Position numbers and translations under genes: made by a program. Of a stretch of 38,442 nt of DNA, positions 8,786-17,500 are shown in pieces (position 1 is the first letter of the stretch; the number at the start of each line of letters is the position of its first letter). Location of the stretch: the NCBI GenBank assembly GCA_028872955.1, contig JAGWNX010000029.1, positions 1 to 38,442 on the forward strand. The letters run 5' to 3'. The DNA comes from Acidobacteriota bacterium (GTDB lineage: Bacteria > Acidobacteriota > Terriglobia > Terriglobales > Acidobacteriaceae). Under the pieces are notes generated by a model that saw only the letters and a list, made by a program, of their open reading frames with translations, did not search any database and was not told where the DNA came from.

Positions 8786-9421
8786 TTACGGCTGCTTCCA
8801 GTTTGGCCCAATCAGCGTGCGCAGAAACTCCGGCGTTGCCCAGGGCGCGCTGCCTGCCCACTGCTGCACCCATGCGGCACCCTCGCCAATGCGCACGCGG
8901 TCCGGTGTGAACTCCGGCGACAGGGTGTTCACGGTCAGCGCATAGGCTGCGCCTGGCCGCAGTTGCAGCGCCTTCCAGCAGCCACCGGGTACAGCCACAA
9001 TAGGCCGCTCGCCGTGGGCCAGGTCCATGCCCAGCGTCTGCTTGCGCGCAGGCTGGCCGGGGCAGAAGATGAAGTAGTCTACTGGCCCACCCTCCACCAG
9101 AATGTGCGTATCGTCTGGCTCCAGCCAATGCAGGTAGTTGATGGGCAGCTCGCGCGTCAGCATGTAGTAGTTCTGGCTCTGCACGGCCAGGCTGCGTCCA
9201 TGCACCTGCGCCTGCTGCGCGGAGATGCCAACGATACCAAGGTAGCCGGACTCGCGGGGCAGCACGTGAAGTTGTAACTGACGAATGAGCTGCCGCGCGC
9301 GAGTGCTCTCTGCAAGCGGCCGATCGGCACGTGGCCCTTCGGCCCGGCTCACTGCCACGCTGGCGATCGCCAGCACCGCTGCCACTACCACCAGCTGCCT
9401 GCCCACCCTGCTCACTCGCAT
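8786..9421 (-). CDS. exported cupin, DUF985 (Cupin_5) family
   Basis: 211-aa protein with an N-terminal signal peptide or membrane anchor (hydrophobic stretch about residues 9-26, then SRAEG). The rest matches the DUF985/Cupin_5 fold: LIRQLQLHVLPRESGYLGI in place of the usual LxLxPHPEGGYxRE, a metal-site-like LHWLEPDDTH (family WHRvxSDExWH), and the conserved LGMDLAHGERPIVAVPGGCW near the end of the barrel. Family members are mostly cytoplasmic sugar-isomerase-like proteins of unknown substrate; an exported copy with altered ligand positions is less usual. ATG 9421 starts the signal peptide; upstream in-frame sequence is an Arg-rich run unlikely to be translated. No strong ribosome-binding site. 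Substrate unknown. Confidence 0.75.
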   Translation of the reverse strand: MRVSRVGRQLVVVAAVLAIASVAVSRAEGPRADRPLAESTRARQLIRQLQLHVLPRESGYLGIVGISAQQAQVHGRSLAVQSQNYYMLTRELPINYLHWLEPDDTHILVEGGPVDYFIFCPGQPARKQTLGMDLAHGERPIVAVPGGCWKALQLRPGAAYALTVNTLSPEFTPDRVRIGEGAAWVQQWAGSAPWATPEFLRTLIGPNWKQP

Positions 9422-9601
9422 ATGCAGCAAGCCTAGCAAACTCCGGCGTCGTCTCCGCCGTGGTTGGAGTGCAAATTCCACCTCGGGGTTGAGGACTTTC
9501 CTGTGCACGGCACGTACGGTAGAGCAGCTCCGGAATGTGCGTTGACCGATCACCAGCCAGCCGCACGGAGTGTGAGGCCAGTCTTACCGAGGTTCCAAAA
9601 C

Positions 9602-10660
9602 ATGACAACTAGATCCAACATCTTTACCTTGCTTGCTCTTGTCGTCGCCACTACCGTTGCTACCGGCGTTGCCCATGCGCAGGGGTGCGTCGCAGCCCAC
9701 ACCAACCAACGCACCATGGATGAGCTGGTGGTCACCGATGAGGGTGGCGGTCACGACAAGCTCTCGCTGCACAACCTGACCGTCAACATCGGGTACCGCG
9801 TCTTCAACTCCAACAAGTATTTTGTGGGCACCAACCAGATCGCGCGCTCCAACGCGGTGGAGAATCACCAGAACATCTTCGACATCGGTCTGGAGTACCG
9901 CATGTCGCCCCGCTGGAGCCTGATCGCCGATGTCCCCGTGTACAACGGCACCCGCAACCAGATCTATCCGCCGAGCGGTGTCTTCCAGGTGAGCGGCCTG
10001 GGCGATATGACGCTGGGCGCGCAGGCGTGGATCTTCCGTCCACCGACGGAGTCGCACGGCAACGTCGCCGTCAGCCTGGCGTTGAAGGTGCCGACCGGCA
10101 TCGACAACGCGACCGGCTCAGGGCTCTACCACGGCACGGTCATCAAGGCCACGGCAGACCAGTCTCTGCAGCCCGGCGATGGCGCCTGGGGGTTTGTGGT
10201 GGGAGCGCAGGGCTTCAAGTCGCTTTGGCACCGGGCCGACGCATACGGGCAGGGGCAGTACCTGTTCAATCCTGAGGACACCAACGGCGTGCCGACCTTC
10301 CGCAGTCAGCCCGGGCAGAGCGTCATGTCGGTGACGGATCAGTACCTGATGCGCGCCGGCGTCTCGCAGGGCGTGCCACGGCTACGCAACCTGGCGTTCA
10401 GCCTGGGCATTCGCAGTGAGGGCGTGCCGGTGCGCGACCTGATCGGCAACAGCGATGGCTTCCGCCGCCCCGGCTCCATCCTGTCGCTGGACCCCGGCGT
10501 GATGCTGAGTCTGCGCCACACGGTCTTCTCGGTCAACGGTCCCTGGGCCGTACGCCGCAATCGTCCACCCAGCGTGCCGGAGATTCAGAACAACACCACC
10601 AACGGCGACGCATTCTTTGCCGATTACACGGTGATTGCGAGCATCTCACACCACTTCTAA
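9602..10660 (+). CDS. outer-membrane beta-barrel protein of unknown substrate
   Basis: 352-aa exported protein. A signal peptide spans about residues 1-25, cleaved after VAHA. The mature part is rich in alternating aromatic/hydrophobic strands and ends in Phe (SISHHF), typical of an outer-membrane barrel. Patterns such as IGLEYRMSPRWSLIADVPVYNGTR and GLGDMTLGAQAWIF resemble the transporter/MetA-pathway porin-like family seen widely in Acidobacteria and Proteobacteria, but I cannot assign a substrate. ATG 9602 was chosen for the signal peptide. A strong intrinsic terminator follows 14 bases after the stop, so the gene appears to be a single-gene unit at its 3' end. Confidence 0.78.
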   Translation: MTTRSNIFTLLALVVATTVATGVAHAQGCVAAHTNQRTMDELVVTDEGGGHDKLSLHNLTVNIGYRVFNSNKYFVGTNQIARSNAVENHQNIFDIGLEYRMSPRWSLIADVPVYNGTRNQIYPPSGVFQVSGLGDMTLGAQAWIFRPPTESHGNVAVSLALKVPTGIDNATGSGLYHGTVIKATADQSLQPGDGAWGFVVGAQGFKSLWHRADAYGQGQYLFNPEDTNGVPTFRSQPGQSVMSVTDQYLMRAGVSQGVPRLRNLAFSLGIRSEGVPVRDLIGNSDGFRRPGSILSLDPGVMLSLRHTVFSVNGPWAVRRNRPPSVPEIQNNTTNGDAFFADYTVIASISHHF

Positions 10661-10674
10661 ACACTTCCCAAGCA

Positions 10675-10715
10675 GGCAAGGCCCGGAGGGGAGCCCGGGC
10701 CTTGCCCATTTTTTT
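10675..10715 (+). terminator. intrinsic terminator after the barrel-protein gene
   Basis: A perfect 12-bp stem (GGCAAGGCCCGG / CCGGGCCTTGCC, arms 10675-10686 and 10695-10706) with an 8-base loop is followed by CA and seven T residues. It lies between the convergent barrel-protein and TonB-receptor genes. In the minus direction no T-run follows, so it works mainly for the plus strand. Confidence 0.93.
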
Positions 10716-10732
10716 CTGTGCTGGTGAGTGGC

Positions 10733-13393
10733 CTAAAAGTTCAGCGCAACGCTCGCAGTCAGGCTTCGCGGAGGCACATAGTGGGTGCCGCTGAAGGTGG
10801 AGAGGAAGTTGTACAGCGCCACTTTGTCGGTCAGGTTGGTGGCGGAGACGCTCACGTTCATCTTCACGCGATCCCCGGGCACCAGCCGCCGCGCCACATT
10901 GTCCCAGCCCAGCGAGGCGTCCAGCAGGTTGCGGCCGGCGATGCGGGCCGGGTTCTTGTCGTCGTTCTCTGTGCCGGGTGCTGGAATACGCACCAGCCGC
11001 GCCCCCTGCTGCGGGCTGCTGCAGCTACGAATGGGGTTGGAGATGGTCGCCACCTGGCTGCCGCAGTAGAGCTCGATCTGCGCCTGCTGGTCTGGGGTAA
11101 AGCCGAGCGCCGTCTGGTAGTCCGGCACGGCTCCTGCCACCTCGCCGGAGTCAAAGCGCCAGGTCAGCGCCGCCCAGGGGGCAGACTTCTTCGGCTGGTA
11201 CTGCACGTGCGTGGTCTGTTCGAACGCCTGGTCGTGGTCGATGCGGAAGGCTCCCGTGCTGAGCGGCGAGTTGAACAGGATGCCGCCCACCTCCGGCCCA
11301 AAGAACCGTGCCCGCGTGTGACCCAGCACGACGTAGCCCTCCAGCCCGTGGTGTTGGGGGAAGGTGAGTCGCGCATCAAACCCGTCGATCTTGGACTTGG
11401 CCCATTGAATCGGGAAGGTGAGCGGGGTATTGAAGATGACATCGAAGTCAAAGTCACGCTGCGTGTACTTCCAGAAGTAGTCCGCGCTCAGCACCAGCCA
11501 CTTGCCCACGCCCTGCTCCAGCCCTGCGTTGAACTGGTTGCGCTTGCCGGGCTTCAGCGCGTGCTGGCCGTAGGCACCGCCGCTGGCGGCCAGACCGCCG
11601 GCTCCGGTGGAGCTGGAGAGGATCAGGTTCTCGTTATACGGCGTAGGGAAGAGCTTGCTATAGCCGATGCGCAGCACCGTTGCCGTGGGCCGATTGTCGT
11701 AGGTAACGCCCAGGCGGGGCTGCAGCATGGAGCGTGAACTGAGGCCGTTGTAGTTATCCGCTCGCCCGCCGAGCAGGATGCTCCACTGCCGCCAGGCGAT
11801 GGTGTCTTCCAGGTAGGCGGCCTCCTGCTTGATGTCGGTGCGGCCGCGGAACTGGAAGAGTGCGCCGCCGCGCGTCAGGTCAAACGCGGCCAGGCCTGGC
11901 AGGTATCCACTGTTCACCGCATAGCCCGCGCTGCTGCACTGGCTGGTGGCCGTCAGCGAGGAGTCCGCCACTGGAACGCCGTTGCTGTCGACGCAAGGCG
12001 AGTTGTAACCCGGGGCGGTCAGGCCGGTCTGGAACTGTTCGGAGAGGAACGTGTGGTAGAAGTTGGCGCCAGCCTTGAAGGCGTGAATGCCGCGGACGTA
12101 GTTCAGGTCAGCCTTGATGCCGGCGTTGGTCAGGCGGCGGCTCTGCTGCAGCGTGGCAGGCGTATCGGCAAAGGGGTTCGCGCTGGGGAAGTAGCCGACG
12201 CGGTCCTGGCGCACGTACGCGTTCATGTTCAGCACCGTCGCGTCGTTCAGGGTGCGCGTCCACATGGGCGAGACGTTGAAGCTGCGATTCTGCTGGCGCT
12301 GGTCCTGTTGCGGCTGGTCCATTTGGTTAGGCTGCTGGAACCAGCTGCGCGCTGCAGAGAGGTTGAGCTGCAGGCTGTCCTTCTCGTCAGGGTGCCAGTC
12401 GATACGGTCGAAGACGTCCTCGGAGTTGCCGCGGTCGTGCAGCGGGCGAAACTCGGGCGAGTCCAGAAAGCGCCCGCTGCGCATTCCATCGACGGCCAGA
12501 AAGTTGCCCACGCTGTCGCTGCCTGCAGACAACGTAAGCCCGACCGAGGGCGAGCCGAAGCTGCCGTAGGAGCCGGTCAGGCTGCCGTGCACGCCATGCG
12601 AATCCAGGCCGGACTTGGTCGTGGTCTTGGCGACCAGGCTAGCCTTGTCGCCGTACTCGGGTGGTATCACGCCATCCAGCACCTCGACTGAGGCGATGGC
12701 ACTGGTGCCCATCTGGTTGGAGAAGGTCTTGCTCTGCTGGTCGCTGACGGGCTGGCCGTCGATCGAGTAGGTCGTGTCGGAGTGCTCGCCCATGGGGTGA
12801 AACATGCCGTTGGAGTCTGCAGCGACGCCCGGGCTGGCCAGCGTGATCAGTGTGCTGAGGCCGGTGGAGCTCTGCGGCACGGGCATCCGGTCGATCAGCG
12901 CGCTGTCGATATCGGTGTGGGCGCTCGCGTCGGTCTCCACCATGTTGGAGGCGTTGGCCTCCACGTCGACCGTCTGCACGATGGACGAGATGCTGAGCGT
13001 GACGACCGCCGTCACACTGGCCGCCGCGCGCACCTGCACGGGCTGCTCGGCGTTTGCAAAGCCCTGGGCCTGCACGGTCAACTGGTAGGTGTGCTCCGGC
13101 ACATTGGCAAAGGCAAACTGGCCCTTGGCGTCGGAGACGGTGGTCTCCTGCACGTGCCCGATGGAGTCCACCAGTTGCACGCTGGCCCCGGCAACGGCTG
13201 CGCCAGAGGTGTCCAGCACGGTGCCGGCCACGCTGCCGCCCGGGGTTTGCATGGCGCGCACGGCGTGGGGAACCAGCAGCAGCGAGGCGAGCAGAACCGC
13301 TGCCACTCCGTGCCGCATGGGCATTCGATTCTGCAGATACGTTCGATAAAGTTGCTGCAGGGGAGATCGCAGCTTCACACGATGCTGATTCAT
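10733..13393 (-). CDS. TonB-dependent receptor with carboxypeptidase-regulatory-like N-domain
   Basis: 886-aa outer-membrane receptor. After a long n-region a signal peptide ends near residue 47 (VLLASLLLVPHAVRA). Next is a carboxypeptidase-regulatory-like beta-sandwich (GSVAGTVLDTSGAAVAGASVQL ... TVSDAKGQFAFANVPEHTYQLTVQAQGF), then the plug (TTYSIDGQPVSDQ, VEVLDGVIPPEYGDK) and a 22-strand-type barrel ending in ASVALNF. Such receptors take up TonB-energised substrates; this architecture is abundant in Acidobacteria. ATG 13393 has AAAGGG 6-8 bases upstream. The gene lies 61 bases after a small Cys/His-rich membrane protein on the same strand, which hints at metal uptake. The substrate is not readable from sequence: copper is a guess from the neighbour, plant-polymer fragments the alternative. 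Confidence 0.9.
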   Translation of the reverse strand: MNQHRVKLRSPLQQLYRTYLQNRMPMRHGVAAVLLASLLLVPHAVRAMQTPGGSVAGTVLDTSGAAVAGASVQLVDSIGHVQETTVSDAKGQFAFANVPEHTYQLTVQAQGFANAEQPVQVRAAASVTAVVTLSISSIVQTVDVEANASNMVETDASAHTDIDSALIDRMPVPQSSTGLSTLITLASPGVAADSNGMFHPMGEHSDTTYSIDGQPVSDQQSKTFSNQMGTSAIASVEVLDGVIPPEYGDKASLVAKTTTKSGLDSHGVHGSLTGSYGSFGSPSVGLTLSAGSDSVGNFLAVDGMRSGRFLDSPEFRPLHDRGNSEDVFDRIDWHPDEKDSLQLNLSAARSWFQQPNQMDQPQQDQRQQNRSFNVSPMWTRTLNDATVLNMNAYVRQDRVGYFPSANPFADTPATLQQSRRLTNAGIKADLNYVRGIHAFKAGANFYHTFLSEQFQTGLTAPGYNSPCVDSNGVPVADSSLTATSQCSSAGYAVNSGYLPGLAAFDLTRGGALFQFRGRTDIKQEAAYLEDTIAWRQWSILLGGRADNYNGLSSRSMLQPRLGVTYDNRPTATVLRIGYSKLFPTPYNENLILSSSTGAGGLAASGGAYGQHALKPGKRNQFNAGLEQGVGKWLVLSADYFWKYTQRDFDFDVIFNTPLTFPIQWAKSKIDGFDARLTFPQHHGLEGYVVLGHTRARFFGPEVGGILFNSPLSTGAFRIDHDQAFEQTTHVQYQPKKSAPWAALTWRFDSGEVAGAVPDYQTALGFTPDQQAQIELYCGSQVATISNPIRSCSSPQQGARLVRIPAPGTENDDKNPARIAGRNLLDASLGWDNVARRLVPGDRVKMNVSVSATNLTDKVALYNFLSTFSGTHYVPPRSLTASVALNF

Positions 13394-13454
13394 GTAGGGC
13401 CCTTTGTCGCGTCGGCCCAACGTGCGTTGGGCCAGTCCGGTTCCGGGCAGAGCG

Positions 13455-13826
13455 TTACATCACCCTGCCGCTGCCTTGCGTGGACGAAGGCGCGGGAGGC
13501 GGGCGCGATTGCAGCTCAAAGCTCAGCAGGCGGGCTGGTGGAGCCTGCAGGGCAACGCTGGCCACACTCTCGGTCACGACGCTGATCGACTGCACCTGCG
13601 CGGTTGCGGTCGGCATGGCGGAGTGCATGGCAACGCACAACAGACAGTGGTCTGTGGTGGAGTTGCCCTGCCGCGTGTCCTTGAAGGGCGCGGCACCCTC
13701 CGAGTGGTGATGGCAGGCCTGCGCCGTGCTGCCCAGCATCACCAGCAAGATCGACAACAGGGTGACCAGCCGCAGCCAAAGAGGCTGTGGCCGAGCGGTC
13801 GCCGGGCTTGCGGTGCGGTAGGTCAT
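13455..13826 (-). CDS. small Cys/His-rich membrane protein, DUF2946-like
   Basis: 123-aa protein with one hydrophobic segment (about 17-35) followed by CHHH (38-41) and a second cluster, DHCLLCVAMHSA (His60, Cys61, Cys64, His68). The C-terminus is Pro/Ser-rich. The layout (one helix, then a periplasmic Cys/His pattern near HCxxC) resembles DUF2946-type proteins, which in Proteobacteria often sit beside copper TonB receptors; sequence similarity is loose. It lies upstream of the TonB receptor gene on the same strand, 61 bases apart, and they are probably co-transcribed. No strong ribosome-binding site precedes ATG 13826. Metal binding is inferred only. Confidence 0.65.
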   Translation of the reverse strand: MTYRTASPATARPQPLWLRLVTLLSILLVMLGSTAQACHHHSEGAAPFKDTRQGNSTTDHCLLCVAMHSAMPTATAQVQSISVVTESVASVALQAPPARLLSFELQSRPPPAPSSTQGSGRVM

Positions 13827-13958
13827 CGCGTTTGATTGCTACTATCTGTTTAGCACACTCGCCGCGGCCTAAGAACGCGGCGGGCGACGGCTGGATAGGT
13901 CAACCGGCTGCGGGCGCGAGCTGCGGCCGTGCCTCCCACATCTGTTAGGACGGTTGGA

Positions 13959-15020
13959 ATGCAGAGAAAGTATGCAACGGGGCTGATTTTGCTGGCGTCA
14001 CTCCTGGGTGCAACGGCTCAGGCGACGGCACAGTCTGGCCAGCGGCCCCTGGCGACCGAGCCTGCTGCGCCCGCCCACCGTACCCGGCTGATTCTAAAGG
14101 ACGGCTCCTACCAGGTGGTGATGAGCTATCAGGTGGTTGGCAAGGTCGTTCGCTACGTCTCTGCCGAGCGCGGCGGCGAAACCGAAGAGATTCCGCTGGA
14201 GCTGGTGGACCTGCCCGCGACCGAGCGGTGGCAGGCACGCCACGCAACTCCGGACGAGGCCACCGGGCAGCCGCCGGTACTGGACCCCGAGCTAGCGCGC
14301 GAAGAGGCCGACCGCGCCGCGCGCACCCCGGAGGTAGCCCATGACCTGCGTCTGGACACAGACTCCAGTGCCCTGGTGCTGGACACCTATCAGGGCACGC
14401 CCGAGTTGATTCCCCTGACCCAGGCCAGTGGCGACCTGAACCGCCAGACCTCGCACAACGTGCTGCGCGGCCTGGTCAATCCGTTCTCGGCTCCGCACCA
14501 GATTATTGAGATCAACGGCGAGAAGGCGGCGGTGCAGCTACACGTCGACTCGCCCGTCTTTTATCTGCGGGTGGGCGACGACCCGCCGCCAGCCACGGGC
14601 GGTACACCGCTGGTGGTGGATACCCATGGTGCCCGGGGCCAGGCCGAGACGGCACCCTCCGGTGGATCGGCGGAGAGCAGCTACGTGGTGGTGCGGACCG
14701 ATGTGCGCATCGGCCTGCGTGTTGTGCAGAGCTTCCGAATCAGCCTGCTGGGCGTGCGTCCGCAACCAGACGTGGTGGAGTGCACCGTGGAGCCGCTGCC
14801 CGGCAAGCATTGGATGAAGATCACGCCGCAGCACACCCTGGACTTTGGCGAGTACGCGCTGCTGGAGGTTCTCTCGGACCATGAGGTGAATCTCGGAGTG
14901 TGGGACTTTGGCGTGCACCCGGTGGCGCCGGAGAATCGCGACGCTATTCGGCCTCAGCCGCGCCGGCCAGCCAGCCTGGAGCGCCGCCGCAGCCGACCGG
15001 ACGACGACAACCAGCCTTAG
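13959..15020 (+). CDS. exported protein of unknown function
   Basis: 353-aa protein with a signal peptide (about 1-25, ending ATAQATAQS). I do not recognise a named domain. The N-terminal part (LILKDGSYQVVMSYQVVGKVVRYVSAERGGETEEIPLELVDL) reads like a small beta module often found in Acidobacteria exported proteins, with a switch-like pattern of strands. Residues about 140-330 form further beta-rich sequence (FYLRVGDD, SYVVVRTDVRIGLRVVQSF), and the C-terminus is Arg/Pro/Asp-rich and probably disordered. ATG 13959 is preceded by AGGA. It diverges from the DUF2946-like gene and converges with the diguanylate cyclase gene 14 bases downstream. Confidence 0.72.
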   Translation: MQRKYATGLILLASLLGATAQATAQSGQRPLATEPAAPAHRTRLILKDGSYQVVMSYQVVGKVVRYVSAERGGETEEIPLELVDLPATERWQARHATPDEATGQPPVLDPELAREEADRAARTPEVAHDLRLDTDSSALVLDTYQGTPELIPLTQASGDLNRQTSHNVLRGLVNPFSAPHQIIEINGEKAAVQLHVDSPVFYLRVGDDPPPATGGTPLVVDTHGARGQAETAPSGGSAESSYVVVRTDVRIGLRVVQSFRISLLGVRPQPDVVECTVEPLPGKHWMKITPQHTLDFGEYALLEVLSDHEVNLGVWDFGVHPVAPENRDAIRPQPRRPASLERRRSRPDDDNQP

Positions 15021-15034
15021 CCTGCGGCCCGCGC

Positions 15035-16126
15035 CTAGGCCTTGCGGCCCACCCGATAGGCTCCGTCGGTACGGTCCAGCTCCAGCATCAGGCCATGACC
15101 GGCGACGGCCACGTTGTCGCGCGTCTCGTTTTTTGCCTCGTACATCATGGTGTCAGCCGCGCGCAGAATACCGGCCACGGTATCCCCATCTTCCGGGTAG
15201 GTCGCCATGCCAAAGCTGCCCGAGATCTGGAGCGCAAGCCCTGCTCCTTCCAGAAACCGCGCACGGCGCAGGTCGTCACGCAGCTGCATGGCGATCTCCA
15301 TGCCACGGGCTTTGCCGACGCGCGGCATCAGCGCCACAAACTCGTCGCCACCATACCGGAAGGCCTGGATCTCTGGTCCCAGAGAACGCTTCATCAGCCC
15401 GCCCACCTCGGCCAGCAGGCGGCTGCCCACCAGGTGTCCGTGCGTGTCATTCACGCTCTTAAAGTGGTCCAGGTCAAGAAACAGCAGCGTGAACTCGTCA
15501 CGCGACTGCACCTGTTCGTCGAGCAGGCTGTACAGGTGCCGTGCGTTGAAGAGCCCTGTGCAGTCGTCCGTAATGGTCAGCTCCTGGATGAGCGTCATGG
15601 AGCGTGCATTCTGGATCGCGATGGCCGCGTAGTCGCACAGAATGCGCAGAAACGAGATGGAGTACTCGGACATCAGGTCCAGCTTGCTGTTCATCAGCTG
15701 GATAACGCCCAGAGTCCGGTTGAGCGAGCGCACCGGAACGCAGGCGATGGACTGAATGTGCAGCTCAGGAAAGCGCTTGGCGAAGGCCGACCAGTGCTGG
15801 TCCAGCGAGACATCCGGCACCACCAGCGGGTTGCCGGTCTTGGCTACCCAGCCGGCCACACCCTCGCCCATCGGCACCCGCAGGCCCTTCAGGCTTTCGG
15901 CGTTCTCGCCCACGGCAATGGCGTAGTACAGGTCGCCCTCGTGCTCATCGACCATCAGCATGGACCAGCGCTCCGGGCCAAAGAACTGCGCCATCTTTTC
16001 CATGATGGCCTGCAGAATCTCCTCCAGCTCCAGCGACGAGGTGAGCGCCCGCGCAACCTCATGGAACACCCGCAGGTGATCCATCTGGCGGCTCTCGACG
16101 ATCTCGAACTGGCGTTTGCCCTTCAC
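15035..16126 (-). CDS. GAF-GGDEF diguanylate cyclase
   Basis: 363-aa cytoplasmic signalling protein predicted to make cyclic di-GMP from GTP. A GAF sensor domain spans about 20-175 (SLELEEILQAIMEKM, GEGVAGWVAKTGNPLVVPDV, LGVIQLMN). The GGDEF domain spans about 185-350, with the intact active motif RYGGDEF (GGDEF at 259-263), LFLDLDHFKSVNDTHGH metal/GTP residues, and a normal C-terminal end. The position of the inhibitory RxxD site (about 250-253) reads GPEI, so product inhibition at the classical I-site is probably absent. No receiver or membrane segment is present, so the input is likely a small ligand or redox cue at the GAF domain. The start is ATG 16126; 120 bases separate it from the end of moaA upstream on the same strand. 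Confidence 0.93.
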   Translation of the reverse strand: MKGKRQFEIVESRQMDHLRVFHEVARALTSSLELEEILQAIMEKMAQFFGPERWSMLMVDEHEGDLYYAIAVGENAESLKGLRVPMGEGVAGWVAKTGNPLVVPDVSLDQHWSAFAKRFPELHIQSIACVPVRSLNRTLGVIQLMNSKLDLMSEYSISFLRILCDYAAIAIQNARSMTLIQELTITDDCTGLFNARHLYSLLDEQVQSRDEFTLLFLDLDHFKSVNDTHGHLVGSRLLAEVGGLMKRSLGPEIQAFRYGGDEFVALMPRVGKARGMEIAMQLRDDLRRARFLEGAGLALQISGSFGMATYPEDGDTVAGILRAADTMMYEAKNETRDNVAVAGHGLMLELDRTDGAYRVGRKA

Positions 16127-16153
16127 CGACTCACCCGGGTGCGTCCCTTACAG

Positions 16154-16170
16154 GTCCGCGATGCGCGGAC
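16154..16170. repeat. 7-bp inverted repeat upstream of the diguanylate cyclase gene
   Basis: GTCCGCG and CGCGGAC flank a 3-base ATG loop, 28 bases upstream of the GGDEF gene start and downstream of moaA. No T-run follows on either strand, so it is not a standard terminator. It could be a 5' leader hairpin or a protein site; role unknown. Confidence 0.45.
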
Positions 16171-16246
16171 GGTATCTCTCGATGCAGCCAGTGTGTACAG
16201 CTCTTCGCGTTGCCTGACTTCTACAGATTGTCTTCGTCCTGGTGCT

Positions 16247-17323
16247 TCATCCACCGATGTGAACCATGCTGCGGGAGGGTTTCTCAAACCCCGGTTCCCC
16301 GATGTGATGTCGCTCCTCTTTGTGGTGTACAACACGTCGAATATACGCGTCTAACTCCGCATCTGTTCCGCCGCGCCGCATGACACCAAATAAATCGTGA
16401 TCACTTTGTGAGAAGAGACAAGTCCGGAGTTTGCCGTCGGAGGTGAGCCGGACCCGGCTGCAGTGGCCGCAGAAGGGCCGCGAGACGGGAGCAATGATGC
16501 CGATCTCGCCGATTCCGTCGTCAAAGGTGAACCTGCGGGCGGTCTCGCTGCTGTGGTTTGGCGGCAGCTCGCGCAGGGGACGCACGCGCGCCAGCCGGGC
16601 CACAATCTCATCCATGGTGACGACCACATCCGGCCGCCAGGTGCGGTCCTCCTCCAGCGGCATGAACTCGATAAACCGCACAATGACACCCTCGCGACGC
16701 GAGAACTCCGCAAAGCCTTCGATCTGCCCGTCGTTGAATCCGCGCAGCAGCACGCAGTTCACCTTCACGGGTCCCAGGCCCACTGCCTGGGCCTTGCGCA
16801 TGCCGGCCAGCACCCGCTCGTAGCTGCGTGGCACACGCGTCACGGCGGCAAACGTCTGGGCATCGACGGCATCCATGCTGACCGTAACCCGGCTCAGGCC
16901 GGCGTCGTGCAGCGGCTGGGCCAGCTCCTCCAGCAGGTGACCGTTGGTGGTCAGGGCCAGATCCAGCGGGGCGCCGTTGCGGGTGGGGTTGCCGTCCGCG
17001 TCAAACGCGGTGCGCAGGGTAGCCAGCTCGGCGACCATCTCCACCAGGCCCTGCCGCAGCAGCGGCTCGCCGCCCGTCAGCCGTACCTTCTCAATGCCCA
17101 GGGCGACGAAGCGCCGCACCAGCCGCAGGTAGTCTGCGATTGCCAGCTCGGCATACTGTGCGCCGTCGTTGCCTGTCCTGCAGTAGACGCAGCGGTAGTT
17201 GCACCGGTCGGTGACCGAGACCCGCAGATCGGTGATGGCGCGGCCAAAGCGATCGCGCAGGCGTCCTGCGGCTCCTGCCTCTGCCACGGCGGTAGTGCCC
17301 ACCGGGTTAGCTGGCTGCATCAT
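16247..17323 (-). CDS. moaA: GTP 3',8-cyclase (molybdopterin synthesis step 1)
   Basis: Radical SAM enzyme that, with MoaC, converts GTP to cyclic pyranopterin monophosphate for molybdenum cofactor. The 358-aa protein has the radical-SAM CxxxCxxC (Cys41, 45, 48 in TDRCNYRCVYCRT), VRLTGGEPLLR, and the second cluster CGHC...C (Cys285, 288, 302 in PFCGHCSRVRLTSDGKLRTCLF). It ends in the conserved C-terminal GlyGly (MVHIGG) needed for activity in the family. A short acidic loop in the middle (FDADGNPTRNG) is a local insertion. Two adjacent ATGs (17323, 17320) are possible starts. No other moa/moe gene is nearby; the product serves ForC among others. Confidence 0.96.
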   Translation of the reverse strand: MMQPANPVGTTAVAEAGAAGRLRDRFGRAITDLRVSVTDRCNYRCVYCRTGNDGAQYAELAIADYLRLVRRFVALGIEKVRLTGGEPLLRQGLVEMVAELATLRTAFDADGNPTRNGAPLDLALTTNGHLLEELAQPLHDAGLSRVTVSMDAVDAQTFAAVTRVPRSYERVLAGMRKAQAVGLGPVKVNCVLLRGFNDGQIEGFAEFSRREGVIVRFIEFMPLEEDRTWRPDVVVTMDEIVARLARVRPLRELPPNHSSETARRFTFDDGIGEIGIIAPVSRPFCGHCSRVRLTSDGKLRTCLFSQSDHDLFGVMRRGGTDAELDAYIRRVVHHKEERHHIGEPGFEKPSRSMVHIGG

Positions 17324-17500
17324 TCCGTTGCTTCAGTCCTCTCCTTGCCGACGTAGCTAAACCCGCGTCGGCAAGACCTTTAGTATATCGGTCAGGTCTG
17401 GCAGCCGGTCCGGGTCTTTGTGTGCGCAGGCCCATCTTTTGCCGCTGCAGGGCAGGCAAACACGCTTACACTAGCAGTACTACCGAACGGAGCAGCGCAC

